Part shown: in pieces, positions 17,539-26,168 of the stretch
How positions within the stretch are numbered: the first letter of the stretch is position 1
Layout: every line of letters begins with the position of its first letter
Origin: Acidimicrobiales bacterium
GTDB taxonomy: Bacteria; Actinomycetota; Acidimicrobiia; Acidimicrobiales; Iamiaceae
NCBI GenBank assembly: GCA_025463985.1
Contig: JAODBM010000128.1
Span: 1 to 64,000 of the forward strand
Reading direction: 5' to 3'
Length of the DNA: 64,000 nt
Program-made: the position numbers and the translations under genes
Notes under the pieces: generated by a model
The model's input: the letters and a program-made list of their open reading frames with translations, nothing else
The model's database searches: none
What the model was told of the DNA's origin: nothing

Positions 17539-17568
17539 TTGACAGATCGAGCAGAAACAGCCTAGATT
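17539..17568 (+). promoter_or_regulatory. Sigma-70-type promoter for the two-dioxygenase operon
   Basis: TTGACA (17539-17544), an 18-base spacer and TAGATT (17563-17568) make one of the best promoter matches in the window. It stands about 75 bases before the dioxygenase start at 17643, in a gap with lower GC than its surroundings. Confidence 0.55.
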
Positions 17569-17642
17569 GTGCTACGAATCCACCAGGACCGCCATGCCCA
17601 CCACCGGGCGCTGGGCGACCGGTCGAGACCAGGGGGACGGCC

Positions 17643-18476
17643 ATGAGCCTGTCATGGAAGCAGTTGCACCCGTTCGGGGCGGAGATCGACATCGACCTCG
17701 GCCAGCCACTGTCCGCTGAGCAGCAGCGCGAGCTCAACGAGCTGTTCGCCGAGCACCACCTGCTGGTGGCCGGCGGCCAGGCGCTCGACCGCGAGCAGCA
17801 GAACCGCCTCACGACCTACTTCGGTCCGCTGCTCGAGAACGACGTCGACATGGTGTCGAACGACCCGGCGGTCGGCATGTTCGGGTCCCAGCAGCTCGCG
17901 CTGCACTCGGACCTCTCGTTCGTGCCCATCCCGGTCCTCGTCGGCATCCTGCACGCGCTGGACGTCCAGTCGGGCACGTCATCGACGCTGTTCGCGAGCG
18001 GCGCCCGTGCGTACCAGCAGCTCGACCCCGAGCTGCGGGCGCGCATCAGCGGGCTCGAGGTCCTCAACGTGTTCCCGCACGACCAGACGAGGCGCAACCG
18101 GCTGTCGTCGCTGGCCGACGACGATCCTCGCGCCGCGCATCCGCTGGTCGGGACCGACGCGCGCTCGGGCCTGCCGTACCTCTACCTCTGCGAGATGCAG
18201 GTCGACAGCATCGTCGGGATGGATGCCGACGACGGCGAGGCCCTGATCCAGGAGCTGCTGGCGGTCATGACCGCGGCCGACAACATCTACGAGCACGTGT
18301 GGAAGCCGGGCGACTGCGTCATCTGGGACAACCTCGTCGTGCAGCACGGCCGGGCCGATGTGGCCGAGGTCGGGACGCGCACGCTGCAGCGGTCGACCGC
18401 GGCGACCATCGGCTTCTTCGAGCAGGTGCCGCAGTTCGGTTTTGCCGACGACGGCATGGTCACCAAGGTCGATTGA
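17643..18476 (+). CDS. TauD/TfdA-family Fe(II)/2-oxoglutarate dioxygenase (second paralog)
   Basis: The gene encodes 277 residues from ATG 17643. Iron ligands are HSD in LALHSDLSF (about residue 82-84) and the distal His of WDNLVVQHGR (about 239), with the downstream Arg for 2-oxoglutarate. It is shorter than the first paralog and diverges in the middle, where substrate specificity lies (about 100-190). It shares one base with the next dioxygenase gene (TGATG), indicating strict co-translation. Two TauD-type subunits made together could form a hetero-oligomer or act on successive positions of one substrate; this is inference. Confidence 0.85.
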   Translation: MSLSWKQLHPFGAEIDIDLGQPLSAEQQRELNELFAEHHLLVAGGQALDREQQNRLTTYFGPLLENDVDMVSNDPAVGMFGSQQLALHSDLSFVPIPVLVGILHALDVQSGTSSTLFASGARAYQQLDPELRARISGLEVLNVFPHDQTRRNRLSSLADDDPRAAHPLVGTDARSGLPYLYLCEMQVDSIVGMDADDGEALIQELLAVMTAADNIYEHVWKPGDCVIWDNLVVQHGRADVAEVGTRTLQRSTAATIGFFEQVPQFGFADDGMVTKVD

Positions 18477-19333
18477 TGGGCCTCACGGCCCGTGCCCTGC
18501 GGCCGTTCGGCGTCGAGGTCGCGTTCGACCCGCACGGCGAGCTGGATCCGTCGCTCCGAGACGAGCTCCGCCGGCTCTTCCTCGAGCACCACCTGCTCGT
18601 GATGCACAGCGACGGCATGACCGTCGCCGAGACGACCCGCATCTGCGGCGCGGTCGCCACCGTCCTCGAAGAGCCCGGCGTCGCGCCCGAGGCTTATGTG
18701 TCGAGCCCCTCCGGGAAGTCGGTCCTGCCCGACGTCGAGATCCCCTGGCACTCCGACATGAACTTCAACGAGATGCCGCACCTCGGCGCCTCCCTCTACG
18801 CCGAAGAGATCGACGAGCTGAGCAGCCCGACGTGGTTCGCGAACGCAGCGCGCGCGGCCGCCGAGCTGCCTGAGCCGCTGCGTGACCGGGTGGCGCCGCT
18901 GTGGTCACTGCACGAGCTCCCGGCCATCCCGGGCGCGGCCGGGGCCATGGCGGCGCCGGCGGGCTCGCCCGAGGTGCGCTCGACGCGCCACCCCGTGCTG
19001 TGGACGCATCCGATCACCGGCGAAGAGCTGCTCTACGTGTCGCAGCGCCAGGCCCAGCAGGCCGAGGTGCTCGAGGACCTCAGCGACGACGCCGCTCGCT
19101 CGCTGCTGGACGAGGTCTTCGCCCACCTCTACCAGCCCGCACATGTCTATGAGCACCACTGGACCGAGGGCGACCTGGTGATCTGGGACAACCTCGCCGT
19201 GCAGCACCGCAGGGGCTCGGTCGGCGGGCGCCGCACGATCCGGCGGCTCGCGCTCGTGGACGGCGACGGCGCGGGCGACCAGTACTTCAAGATCCAAGCC
19301 ATGGTCCGCGCGCAGGTCCAAGCGGCCCGTTGA
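18476..19333 (+). CDS. TauD/TfdA-family Fe(II)/2-oxoglutarate dioxygenase (third paralog)
   Basis: The 285-residue protein starts at ATG 18476 inside the previous stop. Iron ligands are HSD in IPWHSDMNF (about residue 87-89) and the distal His of WDNLAVQHRR (about 245). The metal motifs and the VYEHHW block are shared with the paralogs at 15366 and 17643, but the substrate-facing middle part differs. It belongs with the second paralog and the crotonase-like gene that starts 55 bases downstream. The likely role is oxidative removal of a substituent before beta-oxidation-type steps; the substrate is unknown. Confidence 0.85.
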   Translation: MGLTARALRPFGVEVAFDPHGELDPSLRDELRRLFLEHHLLVMHSDGMTVAETTRICGAVATVLEEPGVAPEAYVSSPSGKSVLPDVEIPWHSDMNFNEMPHLGASLYAEEIDELSSPTWFANAARAAAELPEPLRDRVAPLWSLHELPAIPGAAGAMAAPAGSPEVRSTRHPVLWTHPITGEELLYVSQRQAQQAEVLEDLSDDAARSLLDEVFAHLYQPAHVYEHHWTEGDLVIWDNLAVQHRRGSVGGRRTIRRLALVDGDGAGDQYFKIQAMVRAQVQAAR

Positions 19334-19387
19334 GCGCACCCACAGTCCTGGCACTCGCAGCGAACCCCGAAAGGTGATGCGAACACG

Positions 19388-20119
19388 ATGGGTTACACCG
19401 ACCTCACCTACCTGAACGTCGCGATCGACGAGGGCATCGCCGTCGTGACGATCGACGGGCCCCACGAGGGCAACGCCCTGACCTATGAGGGCCAGCGCGA
19501 GGTCGCGTCGATCCTGCCGCGCCTCGAGGCCGACGCCGACGTGGCGGCCGCCGTCTTCACCGGGGCCGGCGACGCGTATTGCTCCGGCCCCGCCCAAGAC
19601 TTCCTGGAGGCGGTGACGTCGGGCTCGCCCAGCCTCGTGCGCGAGGTCATGGAACGGGTCCACACGAACATCGAGAACTGCCTGCGGTTCTCGAAGCCGC
19701 TCGTCTCCGCGATCAACGGTCCGATCGCCGGCGCGCCGATGGCGCAGGCCATGTTGGCCGACGTGATCATCGTCGAGCGCCAGGTGCAGTTCGTCGACCA
19801 CCACGTGCCGCACGGCATCGCCGCCGGCGACGGCAGCGTGCTGGTCTGGCCGCTGGCCATGGGCGTGATCCGTGCCAAGCGCTACCTCCTCACCGGCGAG
19901 GGCTTCGACGCCGAGGAGGCGTTCCGCCTCGGTCTCGTCACCGAGGTCGTCGACCAGGGTGCGTCGTTGCCGCGGGCGTTGGAGTACGCCAGGAAGATCG
20001 CGTCCCACGGCGCGGCGGCCCGCCACACCAAGGCGGCGCTCAACGGGTGGCTCCAGCTCGGGCGGCCGGCCTACGACCGGGGCTGGGCCGGCGAGGTGCT
20101 CACCGTCTCGGGCGCCTGA
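19388..20119 (+). CDS. Crotonase-superfamily protein (enoyl-CoA hydratase/isomerase-like) with atypical active site
   Basis: The protein has 243 residues from ATG 19388. The oxyanion-hole segments are recognisable (an AVFTGAGDAYCSG strand and ISGPIAG-like region NGPIAGAP). The two catalytic Glu of enoyl-CoA hydratase are not found where expected: the first position aligns with Ala or Gln in AGAPMAQAM, and the second, normally FGLPE, reads FVDHH. A conserved-looking HHVPHGIAAGDG stretch replaces it. This group therefore probably carries out a different crotonase-fold reaction, such as hydrolysis, decarboxylation or C-C bond cleavage. It closes the dioxygenase operon and precedes the transporter promoter. 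Confidence 0.75.
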   Translation: MGYTDLTYLNVAIDEGIAVVTIDGPHEGNALTYEGQREVASILPRLEADADVAAAVFTGAGDAYCSGPAQDFLEAVTSGSPSLVREVMERVHTNIENCLRFSKPLVSAINGPIAGAPMAQAMLADVIIVERQVQFVDHHVPHGIAAGDGSVLVWPLAMGVIRAKRYLLTGEGFDAEEAFRLGLVTEVVDQGASLPRALEYARKIASHGAAARHTKAALNGWLQLGRPAYDRGWAGEVLTVSGA

Positions 20120-20141
20120 GGCCCTCATCGGCACCGAATGC

Positions 20142-20186
20142 GACAATATAAACACTTGCGACACTCTTAGCCAATAGTGTATTGTC
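20142..20186. promoter_or_regulatory. AT-rich promoter region with nested inverted repeats upstream of the ABC transporter
   Basis: GACAATA (20142-20148) pairs with TATTGTC (20180-20186), and inside it ACACT (20161-20165) pairs with AGTGT (20176-20180). The 45-base region is much more AT-rich than its surroundings and ends about 80 bases before the binding-protein start. It probably contains both promoter and operator for the transporter operon. Confidence 0.45.
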
Positions 20187-20266
20187 TGACGCAGGGCACC
20201 GCTCCTTCAGGGCGGACGATTCAGCGACTCGCGCGGCGAGCGTTGCTAGGCGCAAAAGGGGAGCAG

Positions 20267-21532
20267 ATGAAGGTATCTCGCAGGGTGCTCGGTCTTCTGG
20301 CTGTGGTGGCCCTGGTCTTTGCCGCGAGTGCTTGCTCGAAGGACAGCAAGACCAAAGCAGCGTCGTCGGGCGGCAATACCACCGCCAACACCAACACCAC
20401 CCTCCCGAAGGGTACGCCGATCGTGATCTACACGACCGCTCCCGAGGACACAGCTGTTGGTACGAGCCAGCCTGGCATCCAAGAATCCATGAAGGCGATC
20501 ACCGCCTATTACAACGGCCAGGGCGGGATCAATGGTCATCCCATTGACTTCCACTTCTGCAACGACAAGGAAGACGCCAACGCCCTCACGCAGTGCGCAC
20601 AGGAGGCGGTGACCGCGAAGGCGGCGGCGTTCATCAGCCCTTATGCGAACCTTCCCAACCACCTTCCCGTGCTCGAAGCGGCGGGGATCCCGGTGTTGGA
20701 CGCGGTCGCGCTGAACGCAAAGGCCTTCTCGGCTCCGAACAGCTACCTCGTCGCTCCTGGTGCCCTGGGTCTGGCCTTCGGGCTCGGTGACGTGGCCAGC
20801 AAGGCGGGCTTCAAGAAGGTCGTGGTCGTAGCCTCCCAGATCCCGGCGACCAAGCCGGTGACGGGCTCGTTCGTCAGCTCGGCCAAGAAGGCCGGCGTCG
20901 ACGTCTCGAAGCAGCTGTCCGTGCCGCCCACGCTGACCGACCTCTCGTCGATCGTCGCCCAGGTGGGCAACGCTGACGCAGCCTTCCTGCTCCTGCCCCC
21001 GCCGCAGGTGCTGGCCTACCTTCAGGCCGCCAAGCAGTCGAGTTCGACGGTTCCTCTCATGTCGACCTCCGGTCTCCTGCAGCAGGGTCAGATCGACCAG
21101 ACCGGTGGCGCATCGAGCCCCGCGGAGAAGGGCGTGCTGTCCAGCTTCTTCCCGACCGGCTCGAGCCCCCTCTGGGCCGACTTCAAGAAGGCGATCGACG
21201 CCTACAGCGGCAAGAAGGGCGACATCGACGTCGACAACACCGCTGTGCAGGGCACCTGGGTCACGATGAAGGTCTTCACCAACGTCGCCAAGACGGTGAC
21301 CGGTGACGTGACGGCGGCGAGCTTCACGGCCGCCCTGCAGAAGGCCAATGCCGTCGACACCGGCGGCCTCACGCCGACGCTCGACTTCACCAAGCCGTTC
21401 GGCTCGGCCGTGTTCCCCCGAGTCTTCAACCGGCGGATCTACTTCCAGCTGGTGAAGGACGGAAAGTTCGTCGACAACTCGGCCCTCGGAACTGTCGACA
21501 CGACGCAGGACTTCCTCAACTTCGGGAAGTAG
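20267..21532 (+). CDS. ABC transporter substrate-binding lipoprotein (branched-chain amino acid/HAAT type)
   Basis: The gene encodes 421 residues from ATG 20267, with AGGGGAG just upstream. A signal peptide ends in the lipobox ASAC (Cys about 20), so the protein is lipid-anchored. The mature part has the Leu/Ile/Val-binding type I fold: QPGIQESMKAITAYYNGQGGINGHPIDF near the start and repeated alpha/beta units to the end, but the ligand pocket differs from classical LivJ. The family also binds aromatic acids, amides and short fatty acids. It is the first gene of the transporter operon, and a strong hairpin separates it from the permease/ATPase genes, which would raise its relative level. Confidence 0.85.
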   Translation: MKVSRRVLGLLAVVALVFAASACSKDSKTKAASSGGNTTANTNTTLPKGTPIVIYTTAPEDTAVGTSQPGIQESMKAITAYYNGQGGINGHPIDFHFCNDKEDANALTQCAQEAVTAKAAAFISPYANLPNHLPVLEAAGIPVLDAVALNAKAFSAPNSYLVAPGALGLAFGLGDVASKAGFKKVVVVASQIPATKPVTGSFVSSAKKAGVDVSKQLSVPPTLTDLSSIVAQVGNADAAFLLLPPPQVLAYLQAAKQSSSTVPLMSTSGLLQQGQIDQTGGASSPAEKGVLSSFFPTGSSPLWADFKKAIDAYSGKKGDIDVDNTAVQGTWVTMKVFTNVAKTVTGDVTAASFTAALQKANAVDTGGLTPTLDFTKPFGSAVFPRVFNRRIYFQLVKDGKFVDNSALGTVDTTQDFLNFGK

Positions 21533-21569
21533 AGCGCAGAGCGACTCGCAATCACCGTGATGTACGTGC

Positions 21570-21625
21570 GGCGGTCGCGCCACCCTTTGGAACTCGTTCC
21601 GACAAAGAGGGGTGGCGCGACCGCC
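21570..21625 (+). terminator. Intra-operon hairpin between binding protein and permease genes
   Basis: A perfect 16-base stem (21570-21585 with 21610-21625) can be extended inside the loop by TTTG/CAAA. It follows the binding-protein stop by 37 bases and ends 41 bases before the permease start. It could be a partial terminator or an mRNA-stabilising structure giving excess binding protein over permease. Confidence 0.6.
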
Positions 21626-21666
21626 CTCGTGCTTCATCTCCCCAACAGCCGACCAGGATCCCCACG

Positions 21667-24468
21667 ATGACTGAACTGCTGAGGTTTGCGCTGCTCGGCC
21701 TCGGGACCGGCGCCATGTATGCGCTTGCGGCCCTCGGCATCGTTCTCATCTATCGCGGGTCGGGCGTGGTCAACTTTGGCCAAGGTGCGATGGGCATCGC
21801 CGCCGCGTACGTCTATTACGAGTGCCATGTCGTCCACGGCTGGCCGATCGCCGTCGCGTTCCTCCTCGGCCTGCTGTTCTCGGCCGGATTGGGCGTGCTG
21901 ACCCAAGTTCTGGTGATGCGACCGTTGCGGAACGCCTCGTCGCTGGTCCGGCTCGTCGCCACCTTGGGGGTCATGCTCACGCTGCAAGCCGCGGCGCTCC
22001 TGCGCTACGGGTCGACCAGCAGGTTCGTGGCCAGCGCGCTGCCGGACAAGGTGGTGAAGATCACCCCCCACCTCACGATCAGCCGCGACCGTCTCTACCT
22101 GCTCGCGATCGCCGCCGTGCTGACCCTCGTGCTGAGCGTCGTCTATCGCCGGACCAACTTCGGCCGGGCGACGTCGGCGGTGGCCGAGAACCAGCGGGCG
22201 GCGTCGTCGCTGGGCTGGTCACCCAACCTCATCGCCACCGTGAACTGGGGCGTCGGCGCCGCGCTCGGGGGCGTCGCCGCGATGTTGATCGTGCCGATCG
22301 TGAGCCTTCAGGTCGGCATCCTCACGAGCGTCACGGTGTACGCATTGGCCGTCGCGCTCGTGGCCGGGCTTTCGTCGTTCGGGATCACGCTGGCTGCCGG
22401 CCTCGTGCTGGGCGTCCTCCAGGCCTGGACGATCCGCTACGCCAGCAGCACGGTCGGGCTGTCCGACGCCCTCCCGTTCGTCATCATCATGATCGTGCTC
22501 GTCGTGCGGGGCCGGGGCCTCCCGCTCCGCGGCTCGCTCCTCGATCGCCTCCCGTCGGTGAGCTCGGGTCGGATCCGCCCGGTCCCATTGCTTGTCGCGG
22601 CGGTGCTGGCGACGGCCGCGATCCTGTCGGTCGACCCCTCCTGGGTGAACGCCATCACCGCCTCGCTGGTGATGGCGATCGTGCTGCTCTCGGTCGTGGT
22701 CCTCACCGGCTACGCCGGCCAGCTCTCGCTCGGCCAGTTCGCGCTCGCCGGGGCCGGCGCCTACATCTGCGGCCGGCTCGACGCCGCGGCGGGGCTGCCG
22801 CTGCCCCTGGCGTTCGTGATCGCGATCGCCTGCGCCGTGCCCATCGGGATCGTGTTCGGCCTGCCCGCCCTGCGCACCCGAGGCGTCAACCTGGCCATCC
22901 TCACCCTCGGCCTGGGCACCGCCATCGGCTCGGTCGTGTTCACGAACATCTCGCTCACCGGCAGCTCGGGCTTCGACTCGCTGAAGGCGGTGTCGATCTT
23001 CGGCCTCGACCTCTCGGCGGTCACCCACCCCGAGCGATACGCGCTCCTCGTGCTCGGGTGGTTCGTGCTGCTCGCGCTCGGCGTGGCCAACCTGCGCCGC
23101 AGCCGCGTCGGCCGGCGTCTGGTCGCCATCAGGACCAACGAGCGGGCGGCGGCCGCCCTCGGCATCAGCGTGTTGGAGGGGAAGCTCTACGCCTTCGTCC
23201 TCTCGACCGCGATCGCCTCGATCGGCGGCATCCTCCTCGCCTACGAGTCGACCTCGGTCACCTACAGCACGTTCTCGAACCCGTTCGAGTCGATCAACGC
23301 CGTCGCGCTCGCGGTGATCGGCGGTATCGGCTACCTGACCGGTCCGCTGTGGGGTGCCCTGCTGGCGACCGGCGGCCTCGGCGGCAAGATCGGCGAGTCG
23401 GTCTTCTCGGCCAACGTCGTGCGCTACCTGCCGCTGTTCGCCGGGCTGGTGTTCATCGTCATGCTCCTCCAAGACCCAGACGGGCTGGCCGAGGCCCACG
23501 TGAAGATGCTGCGCCGGCTCGGCCGGCTCGGGGCTCGCGGCAAGCCGCTGATCGACCGCGCCGGCCGCACGCTCAAGCGCGATCGGTCCCATCCCAGCGC
23601 CACGCCGGCCGCACCCGCCCTTTCGGCCGTGGCGCGCCCGGCCGTCCAACCCTTCACCCGCGTGCCGCCGACCGACCTGAGCGTGACCGGGCTGACCGTC
23701 CGGTTCGGCGGCCTGCTGGCCGTCAACGAGGTGTCCTTCGAGGTCAGCACCGGCCGCGTCACGGGCCTGATCGGCGCGAACGGAGCCGGCAAGACCACCG
23801 TCATCGACGCGCTCACGGGGTTCACGAAGCCCAGCGCGGGCCGTATCACGCTCAACGGCGTCGCCCTCGAACGGCAGTCGGCGACGCGCCGTGCTCGCCA
23901 GGGCATCAGCCGGTCGTTCCAGTCGCTCGAGCTGTTCGACGACATGACGGTCGAGGAGAACCTCCTCACCGCCGCCGAGCCGCGCGACCGCGCCTCCTAC
24001 CTGTCGGCGCTGCTCGGGATCGGTCGGCGCGGGCTGCCGGATGATGTGCGGGCCGTCGTCGAGGAGTTCGAGCTGACCGGTGACCTGGACCGCCAGGTCA
24101 AGGACCTGCCGTACGCGCAGCGACGCCTCGTGGCCATTGCCCGGGCCGTCGCCACCCGGCCGTCGATCCTCATGCTGGACGAGCCGGCCGCGGGCCTCTC
24201 CGACGCGGAGTCGACCGAGCTGGCCCACGTCGTGCGCCGGCTCGTCGAGCAGTCGGGCATCGGCGTGCTGCTCATCGAGCACGACATGCAGTTCGTGATG
24301 GGCCTCTGCGACGACGTCGTGGTCCTCGACTTCGGTCGCGTGATCGCGCACGGCCCGCCGGATGCGGTCCGCGCCCATCCCGCCGTGTTGGCCGCGTACC
24401 TCGGCGAGGCCGACGAACCCGAGAGCGACGCGGCCGACCGCGTGCACCCCGCGGAGGTCACGTTGTGA
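21667..24468 (+). CDS. Fused LivH-LivM-LivG: two permeases and one ATPase of a branched-chain-amino-acid-type ABC transporter
   Basis: This 933-residue protein joins three subunits normally encoded separately. Residues about 1-290 are a LivH-type permease (YRGSGVVNFGQGA motif). About 305-605 are a LivM-type permease (TGYAGQLSLGQFA and RTRGVNLAI motifs). After a Pro/Ala linker (about 620-665), residues 670-915 form a LivG-type ATPase with Walker A GANGAGKTT (about 702) and Walker B ILMLDEP. The ABC signature is degenerate (LPYAQRR where LSGGQ- or LSYGQ-like sequence is usual). LivH-LivM fusions are known in actinobacteria; including LivG is less common. The stop overlaps the GTG of the second ATPase. 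It imports the ligand of the lipoprotein at 20267. Confidence 0.9.
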   Translation: MTELLRFALLGLGTGAMYALAALGIVLIYRGSGVVNFGQGAMGIAAAYVYYECHVVHGWPIAVAFLLGLLFSAGLGVLTQVLVMRPLRNASSLVRLVATLGVMLTLQAAALLRYGSTSRFVASALPDKVVKITPHLTISRDRLYLLAIAAVLTLVLSVVYRRTNFGRATSAVAENQRAASSLGWSPNLIATVNWGVGAALGGVAAMLIVPIVSLQVGILTSVTVYALAVALVAGLSSFGITLAAGLVLGVLQAWTIRYASSTVGLSDALPFVIIMIVLVVRGRGLPLRGSLLDRLPSVSSGRIRPVPLLVAAVLATAAILSVDPSWVNAITASLVMAIVLLSVVVLTGYAGQLSLGQFALAGAGAYICGRLDAAAGLPLPLAFVIAIACAVPIGIVFGLPALRTRGVNLAILTLGLGTAIGSVVFTNISLTGSSGFDSLKAVSIFGLDLSAVTHPERYALLVLGWFVLLALGVANLRRSRVGRRLVAIRTNERAAAALGISVLEGKLYAFVLSTAIASIGGILLAYESTSVTYSTFSNPFESINAVALAVIGGIGYLTGPLWGALLATGGLGGKIGESVFSANVVRYLPLFAGLVFIVMLLQDPDGLAEAHVKMLRRLGRLGARGKPLIDRAGRTLKRDRSHPSATPAAPALSAVARPAVQPFTRVPPTDLSVTGLTVRFGGLLAVNEVSFEVSTGRVTGLIGANGAGKTTVIDALTGFTKPSAGRITLNGVALERQSATRRARQGISRSFQSLELFDDMTVEENLLTAAEPRDRASYLSALLGIGRRGLPDDVRAVVEEFELTGDLDRQVKDLPYAQRRLVAIARAVATRPSILMLDEPAAGLSDAESTELAHVVRRLVEQSGIGVLLIEHDMQFVMGLCDDVVVLDFGRVIAHGPPDAVRAHPAVLAAYLGEADEPESDAADRVHPAEVTL

Positions 24469-25229
24469 GCGGCCACGTGTCCTCGGTGTCGACCCTCGGC
24501 GCCGAGCCGCCCCCCGCTGAGCCAACGGTGCTGGCCCCGCTCCTCGAAGCTCGCGGGCTCGCGTGCGGGTACCGGGGCGTGTCGGTCGTGCGGGACCTCG
24601 AGGTCGAGGTCAACGCCGGCGAGGTCGTGGTGCTGCTCGGCCCGAACGGCGTCGGCAAGACCACGACGCTCCTCACGCTGGTGGGGGAGCTGCCGGCGGT
24701 GGCCGGCGAGGTCCGCTGGCAGGGCACGCCCACGCGCCGCTCGCTGGACTGGCGGGCGCGCCGTGGCCTGGCGTTCGTCCCCGAGGAGCGCGCCGTCTTC
24801 ACCGGCCTGTCGGCTCTCGACAACCTGCGGGTCGGCCGCGGTGACATCGACTTCGCGCTTGGGCTGTTCCCCGAGCTGGAACTGCACCTCGCCGTGAAGG
24901 GCGGCCTCCTCTCGGGCGGCCAGCAGCAGATGCTGATCCTCGCCCGGGCGCTGTCGCGCCGGCCGAAGGTGGTGGTCGCCGACGAGCTCTCCCTCGGCCT
25001 CGCGCCCCTGGTGGTCGAGCGGCTCTTCCGCGCCATCCGCGACGCGTCGAAGGAGGGGGTCGGCGTGCTGCTCGTCGAACAGCACGTCCGGAAGGTGCTG
25101 CCGTTCGCCGACCGGGCCTACGTGATGGCCAAGGGCCGCATCGTGCATGCCGGCACCGCCGACGAGATCACCGACCGGCTCGAGGAGATCGAGAGCTCGT
25201 ACCTCACCGGCAGCCCCGCCGACCGGTAG
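24465..25229 (+). CDS. LivF-type ABC transporter ATPase
   Basis: The protein has 254 residues from GTG 24465, overlapping the previous stop. Walker A is GPNGVGKTT (about residue 59), the signature is LLSGGQQQM (about 147) and the Walker B region VVVADELSLGLAP (about 166) matches LivF proteins. It supplies the second nucleotide-binding domain of the transporter and, unlike the fused LivG, keeps a standard signature motif. An N-terminal extension of about 25 residues precedes the usual start; a later start is possible but lacks coupling. The gene ends 12 bases before the convergent hydrolase gene. Confidence 0.9.
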   Translation: MSGHVSSVSTLGAEPPPAEPTVLAPLLEARGLACGYRGVSVVRDLEVEVNAGEVVVLLGPNGVGKTTTLLTLVGELPAVAGEVRWQGTPTRRSLDWRARRGLAFVPEERAVFTGLSALDNLRVGRGDIDFALGLFPELELHLAVKGGLLSGGQQQMLILARALSRRPKVVVADELSLGLAPLVVERLFRAIRDASKEGVGVLLVEQHVRKVLPFADRAYVMAKGRIVHAGTADEITDRLEEIESSYLTGSPADR

Positions 25230-25241
25230 CTGGCCGGGCGC

Positions 25242-26075
25242 TCAGCTCGACTCGCGGGGGCCGACCACGTTGGCGAGCGACCCGATCCCCTCGATGGTGA
25301 TCTCCACCCGCTGGCCCGGTTCGAGGTAGCGACCGTCCTCGTGGCCGACGCCGGCGCAGGTGCCGGTGAACACCACGTCGCCGGCGTGCAGTCGGGTGCG
25401 GGCGTCGATGTAGGCGACCAGTTCGGGCGCGCCCCACACCATCGACCCGGTGCGGTCCTGCTGGCGCACCTCGCCGTCGACGGTCAGTTCGATGGCAAGG
25501 TCGGGGTGGCCGTCGCCGAGCTCGTCGCGGGTGACGATCCACGGGCCGAGCGGGCTCGTGCCGTCGATGGCCTTGGCAGAGAACATGTCCATGCCGGTGA
25601 CGCCGCCGCTGAACTGCTGGTCTCGCGCCGACACGTCGTTGCCGATCGTGTAGCCGAGGATGCTCGACTCCGGATCCGCGCCCACCGGCGCACCGACGAC
25701 CACCACGATCTCGGCCTCGTAGTCGAGCTGCGTGGTGATGGCGGGGTAGCGGATCGGGTCGTCGGGACCGATCACGGTGGCGGGCGTCTTGAGGAACGCG
25801 GACGGGGCCTTCGGCATGGTGAGCCCCAGCCCGGCGACGTGCTTCGGGTACGTCGCGCCGGCGGCCACCACCGTGGAGCCGGGCTCGAGCGGTGCCAGCA
25901 GTCGCAGCGCCGCGAGCGGGCGTGCCGGACCGAGGTCGACCGCCGATCCCGGGTCGGCGGTGAGCTGCGCGGCCCACGCCGCGAAGTCGGCGAGCAGGGG
26001 TGCCGCCGTCCTGGCGTCGACGTCGATCGACGCCCAGAACGCGTCGCCGCCATCGGAGCATCGTGCGATCTTCAT
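25242..26075 (-). CDS. Fumarylacetoacetate hydrolase (FAH)-family hydrolase/hydratase
   Basis: The gene encodes 277 residues; ATG 26075 is chosen because a G-rich ribosome site lies about six bases upstream. The FAH domain (about 75-270) has the acidic metal ligands in DYEAEIVVVVG and a downstream Asp in GNDVSARDQQ, and ends with the family's FTGTCAGVGHE segment. Members hydrolyse acylpyruvates or hydrate 2-oxopent-4-enoates, steps that follow extradiol ring cleavage. An extradiol dioxygenase gene lies 93 bases upstream on the same strand, which supports a role in a meta-cleavage route. The octamer TAGTCGTC occurs upstream at 26128. Confidence 0.85.
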   Translation of the reverse strand: MKIARCSDGGDAFWASIDVDARTAAPLLADFAAWAAQLTADPGSAVDLGPARPLAALRLLAPLEPGSTVVAAGATYPKHVAGLGLTMPKAPSAFLKTPATVIGPDDPIRYPAITTQLDYEAEIVVVVGAPVGADPESSILGYTIGNDVSARDQQFSGGVTGMDMFSAKAIDGTSPLGPWIVTRDELGDGHPDLAIELTVDGEVRQQDRTGSMVWGAPELVAYIDARTRLHAGDVVFTGTCAGVGHEDGRYLEPGQRVEITIEGIGSLANVVGPRESS

Positions 26076-26168
26076 GGTCACCCCCAGGCGGTGGAACCGC
26101 GGACGCGGCCCCGACCCTTCCGCCAAATAGTCGTCGCTGTACTGACCACTAATCGTAGCGCCGTGGGC

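Noticed and set aside
22219-24525. Minus-strand open frame of 768 codons opposite the transporter
   Set aside because: It is antisense to the LivH-LivM-LivG fusion; the composition is highly charged and repetitive with no recognisable fold.
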